Part shown: positions 1-5,512 of the stretch, piece after piece
How the letters are laid out: the number at the start of each line of letters is the position of its first letter
Numbering within the stretch: position 1 is the first letter of the stretch
Source: Hyphomicrobiales bacterium
GTDB taxonomy: Bacteria; Pseudomonadota; Alphaproteobacteria; Rhizobiales; Aestuariivirgaceae
DNA: 5,512 bases
Assembly (NCBI GenBank): GCA_027030295.1
Contig: JALVFB010000025.1
Location: forward strand, 1-5,512
Direction: 5' to 3'
The notes under the pieces: generated by a model
What the model saw: the letters and a program-made list of their open reading frames with translations, nothing else
Told to the model about the DNA's origin: nothing
Databases searched by the model: none
Made by a program: the position numbers and the translations under genes

Positions 1-58
1 CCCACTCCCCCACCCGACCTCCCAGATCGTGATGGTGAAGGTCGGGTGGGGAAGTGGG
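1..58. repeat. 20-bp inverted repeat (palindrome B), possibly continuing past the left edge
   Basis: The arms 1-20 and 39-58 pair with a single mismatch (7 against 52), around an 18-base loop (21-38). In rsmA-sense RNA the mismatch becomes a G-U wobble, so the RNA hairpin would be unbroken. The left arm begins at the first base of the window, so the stem may extend further. On the plus strand the right arm is followed by two C and then five T (61-65). Confidence 0.88.
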
Positions 59-610
59 CCTTTTTGGGTCGATTTCCTGCGCTGAAGCGCGACCGCCCAC
101 CGCCCCGCGCCCCCGCCCAACCACTCGATGATTGTGGGCAAGTGGTTGGGCGGGGGCGCGGGGCTCCTCACCTTTCGGCGCGCTATCTGTCAACCAACCC
201 GTGAGCAGTGGCGTGGCGATGTTGTAGGGCAGGTTGGCCACCACCTTCACCGGCAGGCCTGTGCGGGCGGCCAGCGCCGGATAATCCGTCTCCAGCGCGT
301 CGCCGTGGATGATTTCCAGCCGGCCGGGCCAGCGCGCGGCGATCTCTTCCAGCGCCGGGATGGCGCGCTCGTCGCGCTCGATGGCGATGACCTTTGCCGC
401 TCCTTCCAGCAGCAGGGCGCGGGTCAGCCCGCCGGGGCCGGGACCGACCTCCATGACCGCGTGGCCTTCCAGCGGCCCGGCGGCGCGCGCGATGCGGCGG
501 GTGAGGTTCAAATCCAGCAGGAAGTTCTGCCCCAGCGCCTTTTTCGCGCGCAGGCCATGCCTGGCGATGACCTCGCGCAGGGGCGGAAGATCATCCGGCG
601 TGTCGCTCAT
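1..610 (-). CDS. rsmA: 16S rRNA adenine(1518/1519) dimethyltransferase RsmA (KsgA), 5' part; carries a palindromic insert; runs off the left edge
   Basis: RsmA uses S-adenosylmethionine to dimethylate two adjacent adenines in the 3'-terminal hairpin of 16S rRNA during late 30S maturation in the cytoplasm. The translation from ATG at 610 shows family motifs in order: KKALGQNFL (residues 23-31), the SAM-binding EVGPGPG (54-60), the acidic position in IERDE (77-81), GDAL (103-106) and the catalytic NLPYN (126-130) followed by [10 protein letters not shown]. The start has GGAGG 4 bases upstream (615-619), 40 bases after the DUF2062 stop, so it is probably the last gene of a rel-DUF2062-rsmA operon. 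After residue 143 the protein stops resembling RsmA. The family normally continues with a helix containing an MFQ/LQ-x-EV-type motif, but here at least 60 Pro/Gly/Arg/His-rich codons encoded by two palindromes follow, with no stop before the edge. About 203 codons are visible; the family is usually about 270 residues. The identity of residues 1-143 is secure. Whether the gene is intact with an in-frame insert, or broken, cannot be seen. Confidence 0.9.
   Translation of the reverse strand, partial: MSDTPDDLPPLREVIARHGLRAKKALGQNFLLDLNLTRRIARAAGPLEGHAVMEVGPGPGGLTRALLLEGAAKVIAIERDERAIPALEEIAARWPGRLEIIHGDALETDYPALAARTGLPVKVVANLPYNIATPLLTGWLTDSAPKGEEPRAPAQPLAHNHRVVGRGRGAVGGRASAQEIDPKRPTSPPDLHHHDLGGRVGEW
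102..164. repeat. Perfect 24-bp inverted repeat (palindrome A)
   Basis: The arms 102-125 and 141-164 are exact reverse complements over 24 bases, separated by a 15-base loop (126-140). The stem is almost pure G+C in its outer part, with an inner AACCACT/AGTGGTT section. Transcribed in either direction it would form a very stable hairpin. It lies within the rsmA frame. No T-run follows on either strand, so it does not look like an intrinsic terminator. Confidence 0.93.
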
Positions 611-650
611 GGCGCCTCCATCACGCAGCACGCAAGGGGCAGGGCGCGTG

Positions 651-1247
651 TCATTCCGCCGCCTGGCTCTGCAACTGGCGGCGGCGCGCGGCGAGGCGGG
701 CGCGGCGGCGCTCCTGATATTCGGCCACGCCCTTGTAGACCAGCAGATAGAAGGCAAGGCCGGTGATGCCGCCCAGCGGCAGCGCGCCCACCAGCATGGG
801 CAGGATGATGGGCGACATGACCTCCCAGAACAGGCGCAGGGCCTCGCCCGGCTGGGTGAGCAGCATCATGCCGAAGCCATGCGGCAGGTCGATGGTGATC
901 TCGCTCTTGAGGTCATAGCCCAGCATGAGGCCGCCCAGATTGTAGGTGGCCCACCAGATGAAGGGGAAAGTGAGCGGGTTGCCCACCGCCGTGCCCAGCG
1001 CCGAGGCGAGAATGGAGCCGCGCAGGAACCAGGCCAGAATGCCGGCCAGGATGAAATGAAAGCCGATGAAGGGCGTGAAGGAGATGAAGGCCCCGGCGGC
1101 AAACCCGGCGGCGATGGCGTAGGGCGTGGCGGAAATGCGCTTGGTGCGGTGCCAGATATAGGTCCACGCCCGCTTCAGCCCGCCCGGCGGGAACAGGAAC
1201 AGGCGGATGCGGTGCAGCAGCCCCGGCTTTTCACGTCTAGCGAACAT
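651..1247 (-). CDS. DUF2062 family inner-membrane protein
   Basis: This 198-residue protein belongs to the DUF2062 family, whose biochemical function I cannot state. Visible features are a basic, Arg-rich N-terminus (residues 1-38), a hydrophobic block with the family signature [12 protein letters not shown] and FTPFIGFH (41-64), a second one with [11 protein letters not shown] (89-99), a third hydrophobic segment (about 145-171), and an Arg-rich C-terminal tail (179-190). This fits an integral inner-membrane protein with several membrane passes and basic cytoplasmic ends. I chose ATG at 1247 because MFARREKPG matches the usual start of alphaproteobacterial members and GAGAAGG (1260-1266) lies upstream, although 12 bases away. 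A TTG at 1268 would add seven residues but has no ribosome binding site. The gene is downstream of rel and upstream of rsmA on the same strand. A DUF2062 gene near rel is common in alphaproteobacteria. Confidence 0.88.
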   Translation of the reverse strand: MFARREKPGLLHRIRLFLFPPGGLKRAWTYIWHRTKRISATPYAIAAGFAAGAFISFTPFIGFHFILAGILAWFLRGSILASALGTAVGNPLTFPFIWWATYNLGGLMLGYDLKSEITIDLPHGFGMMLLTQPGEALRLFWEVMSPIILPMLVGALPLGGITGLAFYLLVYKGVAEYQERRRARLAARRRQLQSQAAE

Positions 1248-1334
1248 GCGTGCAAAATACCTTCTCAACGGAAAGATGCCGTAAACGTCGCGGCGCTCCT
1301 TCCGCTCTCCGGTGGAGGGCGCTAGCGGCTCTCC

Positions 1335-3623
1335 TCAGCCCTGCATGCGCTCCGCTTCCACCACCACATCGGCCTGTTCCAGCGCGAACAGGATCTCGTT
1401 CAGGTGTTCGATATGGCGCACCTCCACCACGATGTCAAAGTCGTAGTAATCGGAAGCGCGCTGGCTCATCACCAGGTTCTCGATGTTGGCGCCGTGTTCG
1501 CCGATGATGCCGGCCACCTTCGCCAGGGCGCCGACCTCGTTGTGCACCACCACGCGGATGCGGGCCGGAAACAGGTGGCCGTGCAGCGCGTCGGTGTTCC
1601 AGGCCAGATCCACCCAGCGCCGGTCATCGGCCTCTTCGTAGTGCTCCAACGCGCGGGAAAAGCTGGGATGCACGCGGATCACGCCCTTTTCCACGATGCC
1701 GATGATGCGCTCGCCCGGCACGGCGCCGGTGTCCATGGCGATCTCGATGGGCAGCTGGCGGTTTTTCGGCGCGCCCTTGACGATGATGGCCTCGCGGTTG
1801 GCGAGCCGACCGCCGATTTCCGTGGCCCGCAGGCCCGGCAGGTCGGGCGCGTGGCGCGCCTCCGCGCCGTCAAGGCCCAGCGTTTCCAGCACCTCCGCCA
1901 CCTGCAAGGCGCCGCGGCCCAGGGCCTCCAGCCCGTCCTCCACGCTGTCGATGCCCAGCTTCGGGAAGGCTTTCGCCACCAACGTGCGCGAATATTTCTG
2001 TCCGAACTTGCCCAGCCAGTATTCCAGCAGCTCCTCGCCCAGGCCGATGTATTCCGCCCGGCGCGCCTGGCGGGTGGCGCGGCGAATGGCGGCGCGGGCG
2101 CGGGCGGTGACGACCACGTTCTCCCACGCCGCGGGAGGCACCTTCTGGGCGTGCGAGGTGATGATCTCCACCTCGTCGCCGTTGTTCAGCCGGGTGAGCA
2201 GCGAGGCGTGGCGCTTGTTGATGAGGCAGCCGACGGCGGCGTTGCCGACATCGGTGTGCACGGCGTAGGCGAAGTCGATGGCCGTGGCCCCGCGCGGCAG
2301 CACGATGAGGTCGCCCAGCGGGGTGAAGCAGAACACCTGGTCGGTGAACAGCTCCAGCCGTGTGTGCTCCAGCACATCCGATGGCGTGCGGCCCGCTTCC
2401 AGCTCTTCCACCACGCCGCGCAGCCAGTTGAAGGTTTCCTGCACCTCCCTGGGCGGCACGTAGCCGGCCTCGCTCTCCTCCTGGGTGGCGGCCTCCTTGT
2501 ACAGCCCGTGCGCCGCCACGCCGCGCTCGGCCACCTCGTGCATGGCGCGGGTGCGAATTTGCAATTCCATGGCCTCGCCGGTGGGGCCGCGCACGGTGGT
2601 GTGGATGGACTGATAGCCGTTGCGCTTGGGCAGCGAGATGTAGTCCTTGAAGCGGCCCGGCACCACGCGCCAGCGCTGGTGCACCGCGCCCAGGGCGGCG
2701 TAGCATTCATCCACCTTTTCGACGATGATGCGGAAGGCCAGAATGTCCGTGACCTGTGCCAGCGCCAGGCGTTTCTGGCGCATCTTGCGCCAGATGGAAT
2801 AGGGGCGCTTCTCGCGGCCCGTGACCTCGGCGGAAATGCCGTGTTCGGCCAGCACGGCCTCGATCTCGGCGCGGATGACCTCCACCACGTCGGCGTGGGC
2901 CTTGCGAATCTCGCGCAGGCGGTCGAGAATTTGCGCATAGGCCTTCGGGTTCAGCTCGGCGAAGGCCAGGTCCTCCAGCTCCTCGCGGATGGCGTGCAGG
3001 CCCATGCGGGCGGCCAGCGGAGCGTAGATGTCCATGGTTTCCTGGGCGATGCGCCGGCGCTTTTCCGGCGAGACGTGCATGAGCGTGCGCATGTTGTGCA
3101 GGCGGTCGGCCAATTTCACGATGAGCACGCGCACGTCCTGGGTGACGGCGATGAGGAACTTGCGCAGGTTCTCCGCCTGCACGGCGGCGCGGGAAACCAG
3201 GTCGAGGCGGCGGATCTTGGTCAGGCCCTCCACCAGGCGCGCCAGCGGGGCGCCGAAGTCGCGGGCGATGTCGGCCAGCGTGGTTTCGGTGTCTTCCACC
3301 ACGTCGTGCAGCAGGGCGGCGGCGATGCTGAGATCGTCCATTTTCAGATCGGCGAGGATGGCGGCCACCGCCACCGGGTGGATGATGTAGGGTTCGCCGG
3401 AGGCGCGGGTCTGGCCCTCGTGCGCGGCGCGGGCATGGTGGTATGCCTTGCGGATGAGGGCGGCGTCGGTGTCGGGATTGTAGGCGCGGATGCGCTCGAT
3501 CAGTTCTTCCGCCGTCAGCAGGGAAGAGGGCAGCGGCAGGCGCGCGGGCGCGGGCGCAACGGCGGCGGGGGCGTCGGCCGGCGTCGCGCCGGCCTGTTGG
3601 GGGCTGATGCGGGTGTCGTCCAT
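1335..3623 (-). CDS. rel: Bifunctional (p)ppGpp synthetase/hydrolase Rel (RelA/SpoT family)
   Basis: Rel makes the alarmone (p)ppGpp from GTP/GDP and ATP on starved ribosomes and also degrades it, controlling the stringent response. The 762-residue product has the full long-RSH layout. The N-terminal hydrolase domain shows HDVVED (106-111) and KLADRLHNM (170-178). The synthetase domain (about 265-375) shows GREKRPYSIWRKM, RFKDY (324-328), NGYQSIHT (335-342) and ELQIRT (353-358). A TGS domain follows (about 425-488, with AVHTD at 454-458). A helical region and a divergent RIS/zinc-finger-like segment (about 612-652) lead to a C-terminal ACT domain (about 688-760). The HDxxED signature and the RxKD form of the synthetase loop (RFKD) are those of bifunctional enzymes. 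The zinc-finger-like segment lacks the usual cysteines; no Cys occurs after residue 466. Residues 11-34 are Ala/Pro-rich. I chose ATG at 3623, with GGAG 5 bases upstream (3629-3632), over ATG at 3722, which would run through the pdxA promoter region with a non-homologous leader. Confidence 0.96.
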   Translation of the reverse strand: MDDTRISPQQAGATPADAPAAVAPAPARLPLPSSLLTAEELIERIRAYNPDTDAALIRKAYHHARAAHEGQTRASGEPYIIHPVAVAAILADLKMDDLSIAAALLHDVVEDTETTLADIARDFGAPLARLVEGLTKIRRLDLVSRAAVQAENLRKFLIAVTQDVRVLIVKLADRLHNMRTLMHVSPEKRRRIAQETMDIYAPLAARMGLHAIREELEDLAFAELNPKAYAQILDRLREIRKAHADVVEVIRAEIEAVLAEHGISAEVTGREKRPYSIWRKMRQKRLALAQVTDILAFRIIVEKVDECYAALGAVHQRWRVVPGRFKDYISLPKRNGYQSIHTTVRGPTGEAMELQIRTRAMHEVAERGVAAHGLYKEAATQEESEAGYVPPREVQETFNWLRGVVEELEAGRTPSDVLEHTRLELFTDQVFCFTPLGDLIVLPRGATAIDFAYAVHTDVGNAAVGCLINKRHASLLTRLNNGDEVEIITSHAQKVPPAAWENVVVTARARAAIRRATRQARRAEYIGLGEELLEYWLGKFGQKYSRTLVAKAFPKLGIDSVEDGLEALGRGALQVAEVLETLGLDGAEARHAPDLPGLRATEIGGRLANREAIIVKGAPKNRQLPIEIAMDTGAVPGERIIGIVEKGVIRVHPSFSRALEHYEEADDRRWVDLAWNTDALHGHLFPARIRVVVHNEVGALAKVAGIIGEHGANIENLVMSQRASDYYDFDIVVEVRHIEHLNEILFALEQADVVVEAERMQG

Positions 3624-3721
3624 GGGCGCTCCGTTCGGCCGTCGGTTTCCGGCCCCATGTTGCGGTGCTTGCGTTGTTTTCAACTTAACACTTATTGTGC
3701 GGGCGCAAAAAGGCAAAGGCA
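3624..3721. promoter_or_regulatory. Divergent intergenic region between rel and pdxA
   Basis: These 98 bases separate the divergent rel and pdxA starts and should hold promoters for both. The section 3675-3698 is clearly more AT-rich than its surroundings. On the plus strand a weak sigma70-like pair is possible: TTGCGT at 3669-3674 and TATTGT at 3693-3698, with an 18-base spacer. On the minus strand a TTGAAA occurs (3678-3683 in plus coordinates) but no good -10 box lies at the right distance. A short direct repeat, ACTTA-AC-ACTTA, lies at 3683-3694. The role of the region is inferred from gene orientation; the individual boxes are weak. Confidence 0.4.
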
Positions 3722-4759
3722 ATGCGCATGAACATTCCTCCGCTGGCGCTGAGCATGGGCGAACCGGGCGGCATCGGCGCGGAAACCGCGCTGATGGCGT
3801 GGCGAAGCTTGCGCGAGACGGGGCCGGCGTTCTGCCTCGTCGGCTCCACCGAACTGTTGCGGGCGCGGGCGGCGCGCGCGGGCCTTTCGGACGTGCCGGT
3901 GCGCGCGGTGGCCGACATGGCGGAGGCGGGCGAGGTGTTCGCCGGCGCCCTGCCGGTGCTGGACATCGGGCCGGAGGTGGCGGATGCGCCAGGCGCGGCG
4001 TTGCCGGACAACGCGGGCGCGGTGCTGGCGAGCATCGAGAAGGCGGTGGCGCTGACCATCTCCGGAGAAGCGGCGGGGGTGGTGACGCTGCCGATTCAGA
4101 AGGAGAGCCTGTATCGGGCCGGGTTCGACTTCGAGGGGCACACGGACTATCTGGCGGCGCTGGCCGAGCGGTTGCTGGGGCTTGAAAAGCGCCCGACGCC
4201 GGTGATGATGCTGACGGCGCGGGATCTGCGGGCGGTGCCGGTGACGGTGCATGTCGCGCTGTCGGAAGTGCCGCGGCGGCTGACCACGGAGGCCATCGTG
4301 GCGCAGGGGCGGGTGGTGGCGCGGGATTTGCGGCGTTTTTTCGCCATCGACGCGCCGCGCATCGCGGTGGCGGGGCTGAACCCGCACGCCGGAGAGGGCG
4401 GGCGCATGGGCACGGAGGAGGAAACCATCATCGGCCCCGCCATCGCCCGGCTCGAGGCGGAGGGAATAGATGCCTTCGGGCCGCTGCCGGCGGACACGCT
4501 GTTTCACACGGAAGCGCGGGCCGGCCATGACGCGGTGCTGTGCATGTATCACGACCAGGCGCTGATTCCGGTGAAGACGCTGGACTTTCACGGCGGAGTG
4601 AACGTGACGCTGGGGTTGCCGTTCGTGCGCACCTCGCCCGATCATGGCACGGCGCTGGCGCTGGCGGGCACGGGCAGGGCGCGGCCGGACAGCCTGATCG
4701 CGGCATTGAAGCTGGCGGCGGACATGGCGCGCTCGGCGCGCGGGACGGACACGGCATGA
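3722..4759 (+). CDS. pdxA: 4-hydroxythreonine-4-phosphate dehydrogenase PdxA
   Basis: PdxA is the cytoplasmic NAD(P)-dependent enzyme that oxidises 4-phosphohydroxy-L-threonine. The product decarboxylates to 3-amino-2-oxopropyl phosphate, which PdxJ joins with deoxyxylulose 5-phosphate in pyridoxal phosphate synthesis. The 345-residue length is normal for the family. Motifs in order are GEPGGIG (13-19; family usually GDPAGIG), PIQK (124-127), GHTDYLA (139-145), HVALSEVP (177-184), GLNPHAGEGGRMGTEE (218-233), MYHDQALIPVK (275-285), NVTLGLPF (294-301) and RTSPDHGTA (303-311). His140, His177 and His277 match the three metal-ligand histidines of E. coli PdxA. Two ATGs compete, at 3722 and 3728, each with an AAGG-type sequence about 8 bases upstream (3707-3713 and 3715-3719); I took the upstream one. 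The last bases overlap the acpS start, so the two genes form a transcription unit divergent from rel. Confidence 0.95.
   Translation: MRMNIPPLALSMGEPGGIGAETALMAWRSLRETGPAFCLVGSTELLRARAARAGLSDVPVRAVADMAEAGEVFAGALPVLDIGPEVADAPGAALPDNAGAVLASIEKAVALTISGEAAGVVTLPIQKESLYRAGFDFEGHTDYLAALAERLLGLEKRPTPVMMLTARDLRAVPVTVHVALSEVPRRLTTEAIVAQGRVVARDLRRFFAIDAPRIAVAGLNPHAGEGGRMGTEEETIIGPAIARLEAEGIDAFGPLPADTLFHTEARAGHDAVLCMYHDQALIPVKTLDFHGGVNVTLGLPFVRTSPDHGTALALAGTGRARPDSLIAALKLAADMARSARGTDTA
4756..4759 (+). promoter_or_regulatory. ATGA stop-start overlap coupling pdxA and acpS
   Basis: The acpS ATG (4756-4758) and the pdxA TGA (4757-4759) share bases. This arrangement usually means that ribosomes finishing pdxA reinitiate on acpS. 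No clear Shine-Dalgarno stands at the usual distance before the acpS ATG; the sequence there is cggacacggc. This supports coupling over independent initiation. Confidence 0.75.
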
Positions 4760-5163
4760 TCATCGGGCTGGGCAGCGACATCGTGGAGATCGCCCGCATC
4801 GGGCAATTGCTGGAACGGCATGGCGAGCGGTTTCTCGCGCGCGTGTTCTCGCCGCGCGAGCGGGCGCTGGCGGAGGACCGCGGGGCGGGGGCGCGGGTGG
4901 CGACGCTGGCCAAGCGCTTCGCGGCGAAGGAGGCGGCGGCCAAGGCGCTGGGCTGCGGCTTTCGCCAGGGTGTGCAATGGCATGACATCGAGGTGGTGAA
5001 CGACGCCATGGGGGCGCCGCGACTGGCGTTGCACGGCGGCGCGGCGGCGCGGCTGGAGGCGCTGGCGCCCGAAGGGCGCGTGGCGCGGCCGCACGTGACG
5101 TTGTCGGACGAACGGCGCTATGCGCTGGCGGTGGTGATCATCGAGGCGCTGGCAGGGCCATGA
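4756..5163 (+). CDS. acpS: Holo-[acyl-carrier-protein] synthase AcpS
   Basis: AcpS transfers 4'-phosphopantetheine from coenzyme A to a serine of apo-ACP, giving the holo-ACP needed for fatty acid synthesis. The 135-residue product has the normal length for this trimeric cytoplasmic enzyme. It begins with MIIGLGSDIVEIARI, whose Asp8 is the expected Mg2+ ligand, and carries KRFAAKEAAAKALG (53-66) with the second ligand Glu59. It ends with HVTLSDERRYALAVVI (113-128), very like the E. coli C-terminus. The start codon lies in an ATGA overlap with the pdxA stop (4756-4759), so translation is probably coupled to pdxA, and no separate promoter is expected. The 3' end overlaps the convergent ftsB-like gene by 26 bases. 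In alphaproteobacteria I would more often expect pdxJ upstream of acpS; here it is pdxA. Confidence 0.96.
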   Translation: MIIGLGSDIVEIARIGQLLERHGERFLARVFSPRERALAEDRGAGARVATLAKRFAAKEAAAKALGCGFRQGVQWHDIEVVNDAMGAPRLALHGGAAARLEALAPEGRVARPHVTLSDERRYALAVVIIEALAGP

Positions 5164-5440
5164 TCTCGTCCGGTGCGATGAAGCCCAGTTGCTTGCGGGC
5201 CTCTTCGTCGAGGGTGTCGAGGTCGAGAGTGTCGTCGCGCAGGCGGGCCACCTTGCGTTCCCATTCGGCGCGGCGTTTTTGCACGGCGGCGTATTCGGCC
5301 TTCGCCCGCTCCAGCTCGTGGCGCACCTGCTGCTGATAGGCGAGCGAACGCTTGCCATACAGGGCATGCCAGCCCAGCAGACCGTATCCCGCCAGCAGCA
5401 GGACGAACACCACGGGCCTCATCGGCGGCATGCGCATCAT
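5138..5440 (-). CDS. ftsB: Septum formation initiator, FtsB/DivIC family
   Basis: FtsB is a small bitopic inner-membrane division protein that links FtsQ and FtsL and helps activate septal peptidoglycan synthesis. The 100-residue product has the family layout: a short N-terminus, one membrane segment (about residues 8-27, VVFVLLLAGYGLLGW), then a charged heptad-like coiled coil (about 33-68, rich in Glu, Arg, Lys and Ala). The conserved C-terminal module DTLDEEARKQLGFIAPDEIM (75-94) closes it. The WHALYG-x-RSL junction after the membrane segment is typical of alphaproteobacterial members. The start is ATG at 5440, with GGAG (5451-5454) 10 bases upstream; further in-frame ATGs at codons 2, 4 and 7 leave the exact start open. 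In many alphaproteobacteria this gene follows eno, but whatever lies upstream is outside the window. Its last 26 bases overlap the end of acpS. Confidence 0.88.
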   Translation of the reverse strand: MMRMPPMRPVVFVLLLAGYGLLGWHALYGKRSLAYQQQVRHELERAKAEYAAVQKRRAEWERKVARLRDDTLDLDTLDEEARKQLGFIAPDEIMALPAPR

Positions 5441-5512
5441 GGCGGGGTTTCTCCGGTTCGGTTCGCGCCGCCATTAGCGCACGGACATGGTTGCCAGCGG
5501 GTAAACGGGGGC
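5441..5512. other. Upstream region of the ftsB-like gene, no gene recognised
   Basis: The 72 bases to the right edge hold the ftsB ribosome binding site (5451-5454) and probably its 5' leader or the gap to an upstream gene. I see no convincing promoter pair, hairpin or conserved coding sequence here. Confidence 0.4.

Larger units (their letters stand above)
1..181. repeat. Putative palindromic repeat insertion inside rsmA (left end outside window)
   Basis: This stretch interrupts the RsmA similarity after residue 143. It consists of two strong inverted repeats (102-164 and 1-58) joined by a 43-base spacer, which itself contains a 5-bp palindrome (gcgct at 79-83 and agcgc at 86-90). Read in the rsmA frame it gives an open low-complexity peptide rich in Pro, Gly, Arg and His. 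Bacterial palindromic repeats that insert in frame in conserved genes are known from Rickettsia (RPE). Assignment to a comparable family is inference, because only one copy is seen and the left junction lies outside the window. The right boundary (about 181) is set by where RsmA similarity ends and is uncertain by roughly ten bases. Confidence 0.55.

Noticed and set aside
128..1325. Two long plus-strand open frames opposite rsmA and the DUF2062 gene
   Set aside because: Their translations are low-complexity Arg/Gly/Ala sequence without family motifs, while the minus strand encodes RsmA and DUF2062. They are antisense shadows.
1269..1334. Possible terminator between rel and the DUF2062 gene
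   Set aside because: Only short imperfect stems (such as CTCC-GGT-GGAG) are present and no T-run follows on the transcribed strand. Readthrough into the next gene is more likely.
3673..3684. Small inverted repeat GTTG-TTTT-CAAC in the rel-pdxA intergenic region
   Set aside because: A four-base stem is expected by chance and has no supporting second site.
3695..3721. TTG start for PdxA at 3695
   Set aside because: The added residues MCGRKKAKA are not typical of PdxA, and ATGs with ribosome binding sites follow at 3722 and 3728.
3624..3722. N-terminal extension of Rel from ATG at 3722
   Set aside because: The extra 33 residues resemble no Rel N-terminus and would occupy the whole divergent promoter region. 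ATG at 3623 has a well-placed GGAG.
1404..3731. Very long open frame (about 775 codons) on the plus strand opposite rel
   Set aside because: It is the mirror of a GC-rich coding frame. Its translation is His/Ala/Gly/Val-rich without recognisable domains, and the minus-strand Rel has every expected motif.
5475..5512. Possible promoter for the ftsB-like gene (TTTACC and GCTAAT on the minus strand)
   Set aside because: The spacing of about 21 bases is too long for a sigma70 promoter and both boxes are weak.

Overview
This is a GC-rich, densely coding chromosomal window made almost entirely of housekeeping genes. The gene set and protein style point to an alphaproteobacterium: a long bifunctional Rel, a DUF2062 membrane protein next to it, and a FtsB-like protein of alphaproteobacterial type. 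The order Caulobacterales/Maricaulales (Hyphomonadaceae-like) is my best guess, from memory of similar proteins and not from any search.

Layout. From 3623 leftward, three genes lie head to tail on the minus strand and probably form one operon: rel (ppGpp synthetase/hydrolase, 3623-1335), a DUF2062 membrane protein (1247-651) and rsmA/ksgA (16S rRNA adenine dimethyltransferase, from 610 leftward past the window edge). From 3722 rightward on the plus strand lie pdxA (vitamin B6 synthesis) and acpS (holo-ACP synthase), which overlap by 4 bases. A 98-base intergenic stretch between rel and pdxA must hold the divergent promoters. At the right end a short ftsB-like gene on the minus strand (5440-5138) meets acpS tail to tail with a 26-base overlap. 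No stretch over 300 bases lacks a gene.

The genes serve core functions: stringent response, ribosome maturation, pyridoxal phosphate synthesis, activation of acyl carrier protein for lipid synthesis, and cell division. I see no phage, transposase, CRISPR, toxin or defence genes and no RNA genes.

The one region that ordinary annotation does not explain is the first ~180 bases. There the rsmA reading frame, clearly recognisable up to residue 143, runs into a proline/glycine/arginine-rich stretch unlike RsmA. That stretch is made of two strong palindromes (102-164 and 1-58) which share a loop motif but have different, internally matched stems. The frame stays open to the window edge. This looks like a mobile palindromic repeat inserted in frame in a conserved gene, comparable in style to Rickettsia palindromic elements. 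A broken rsmA is the alternative, and the window ends too soon to decide.
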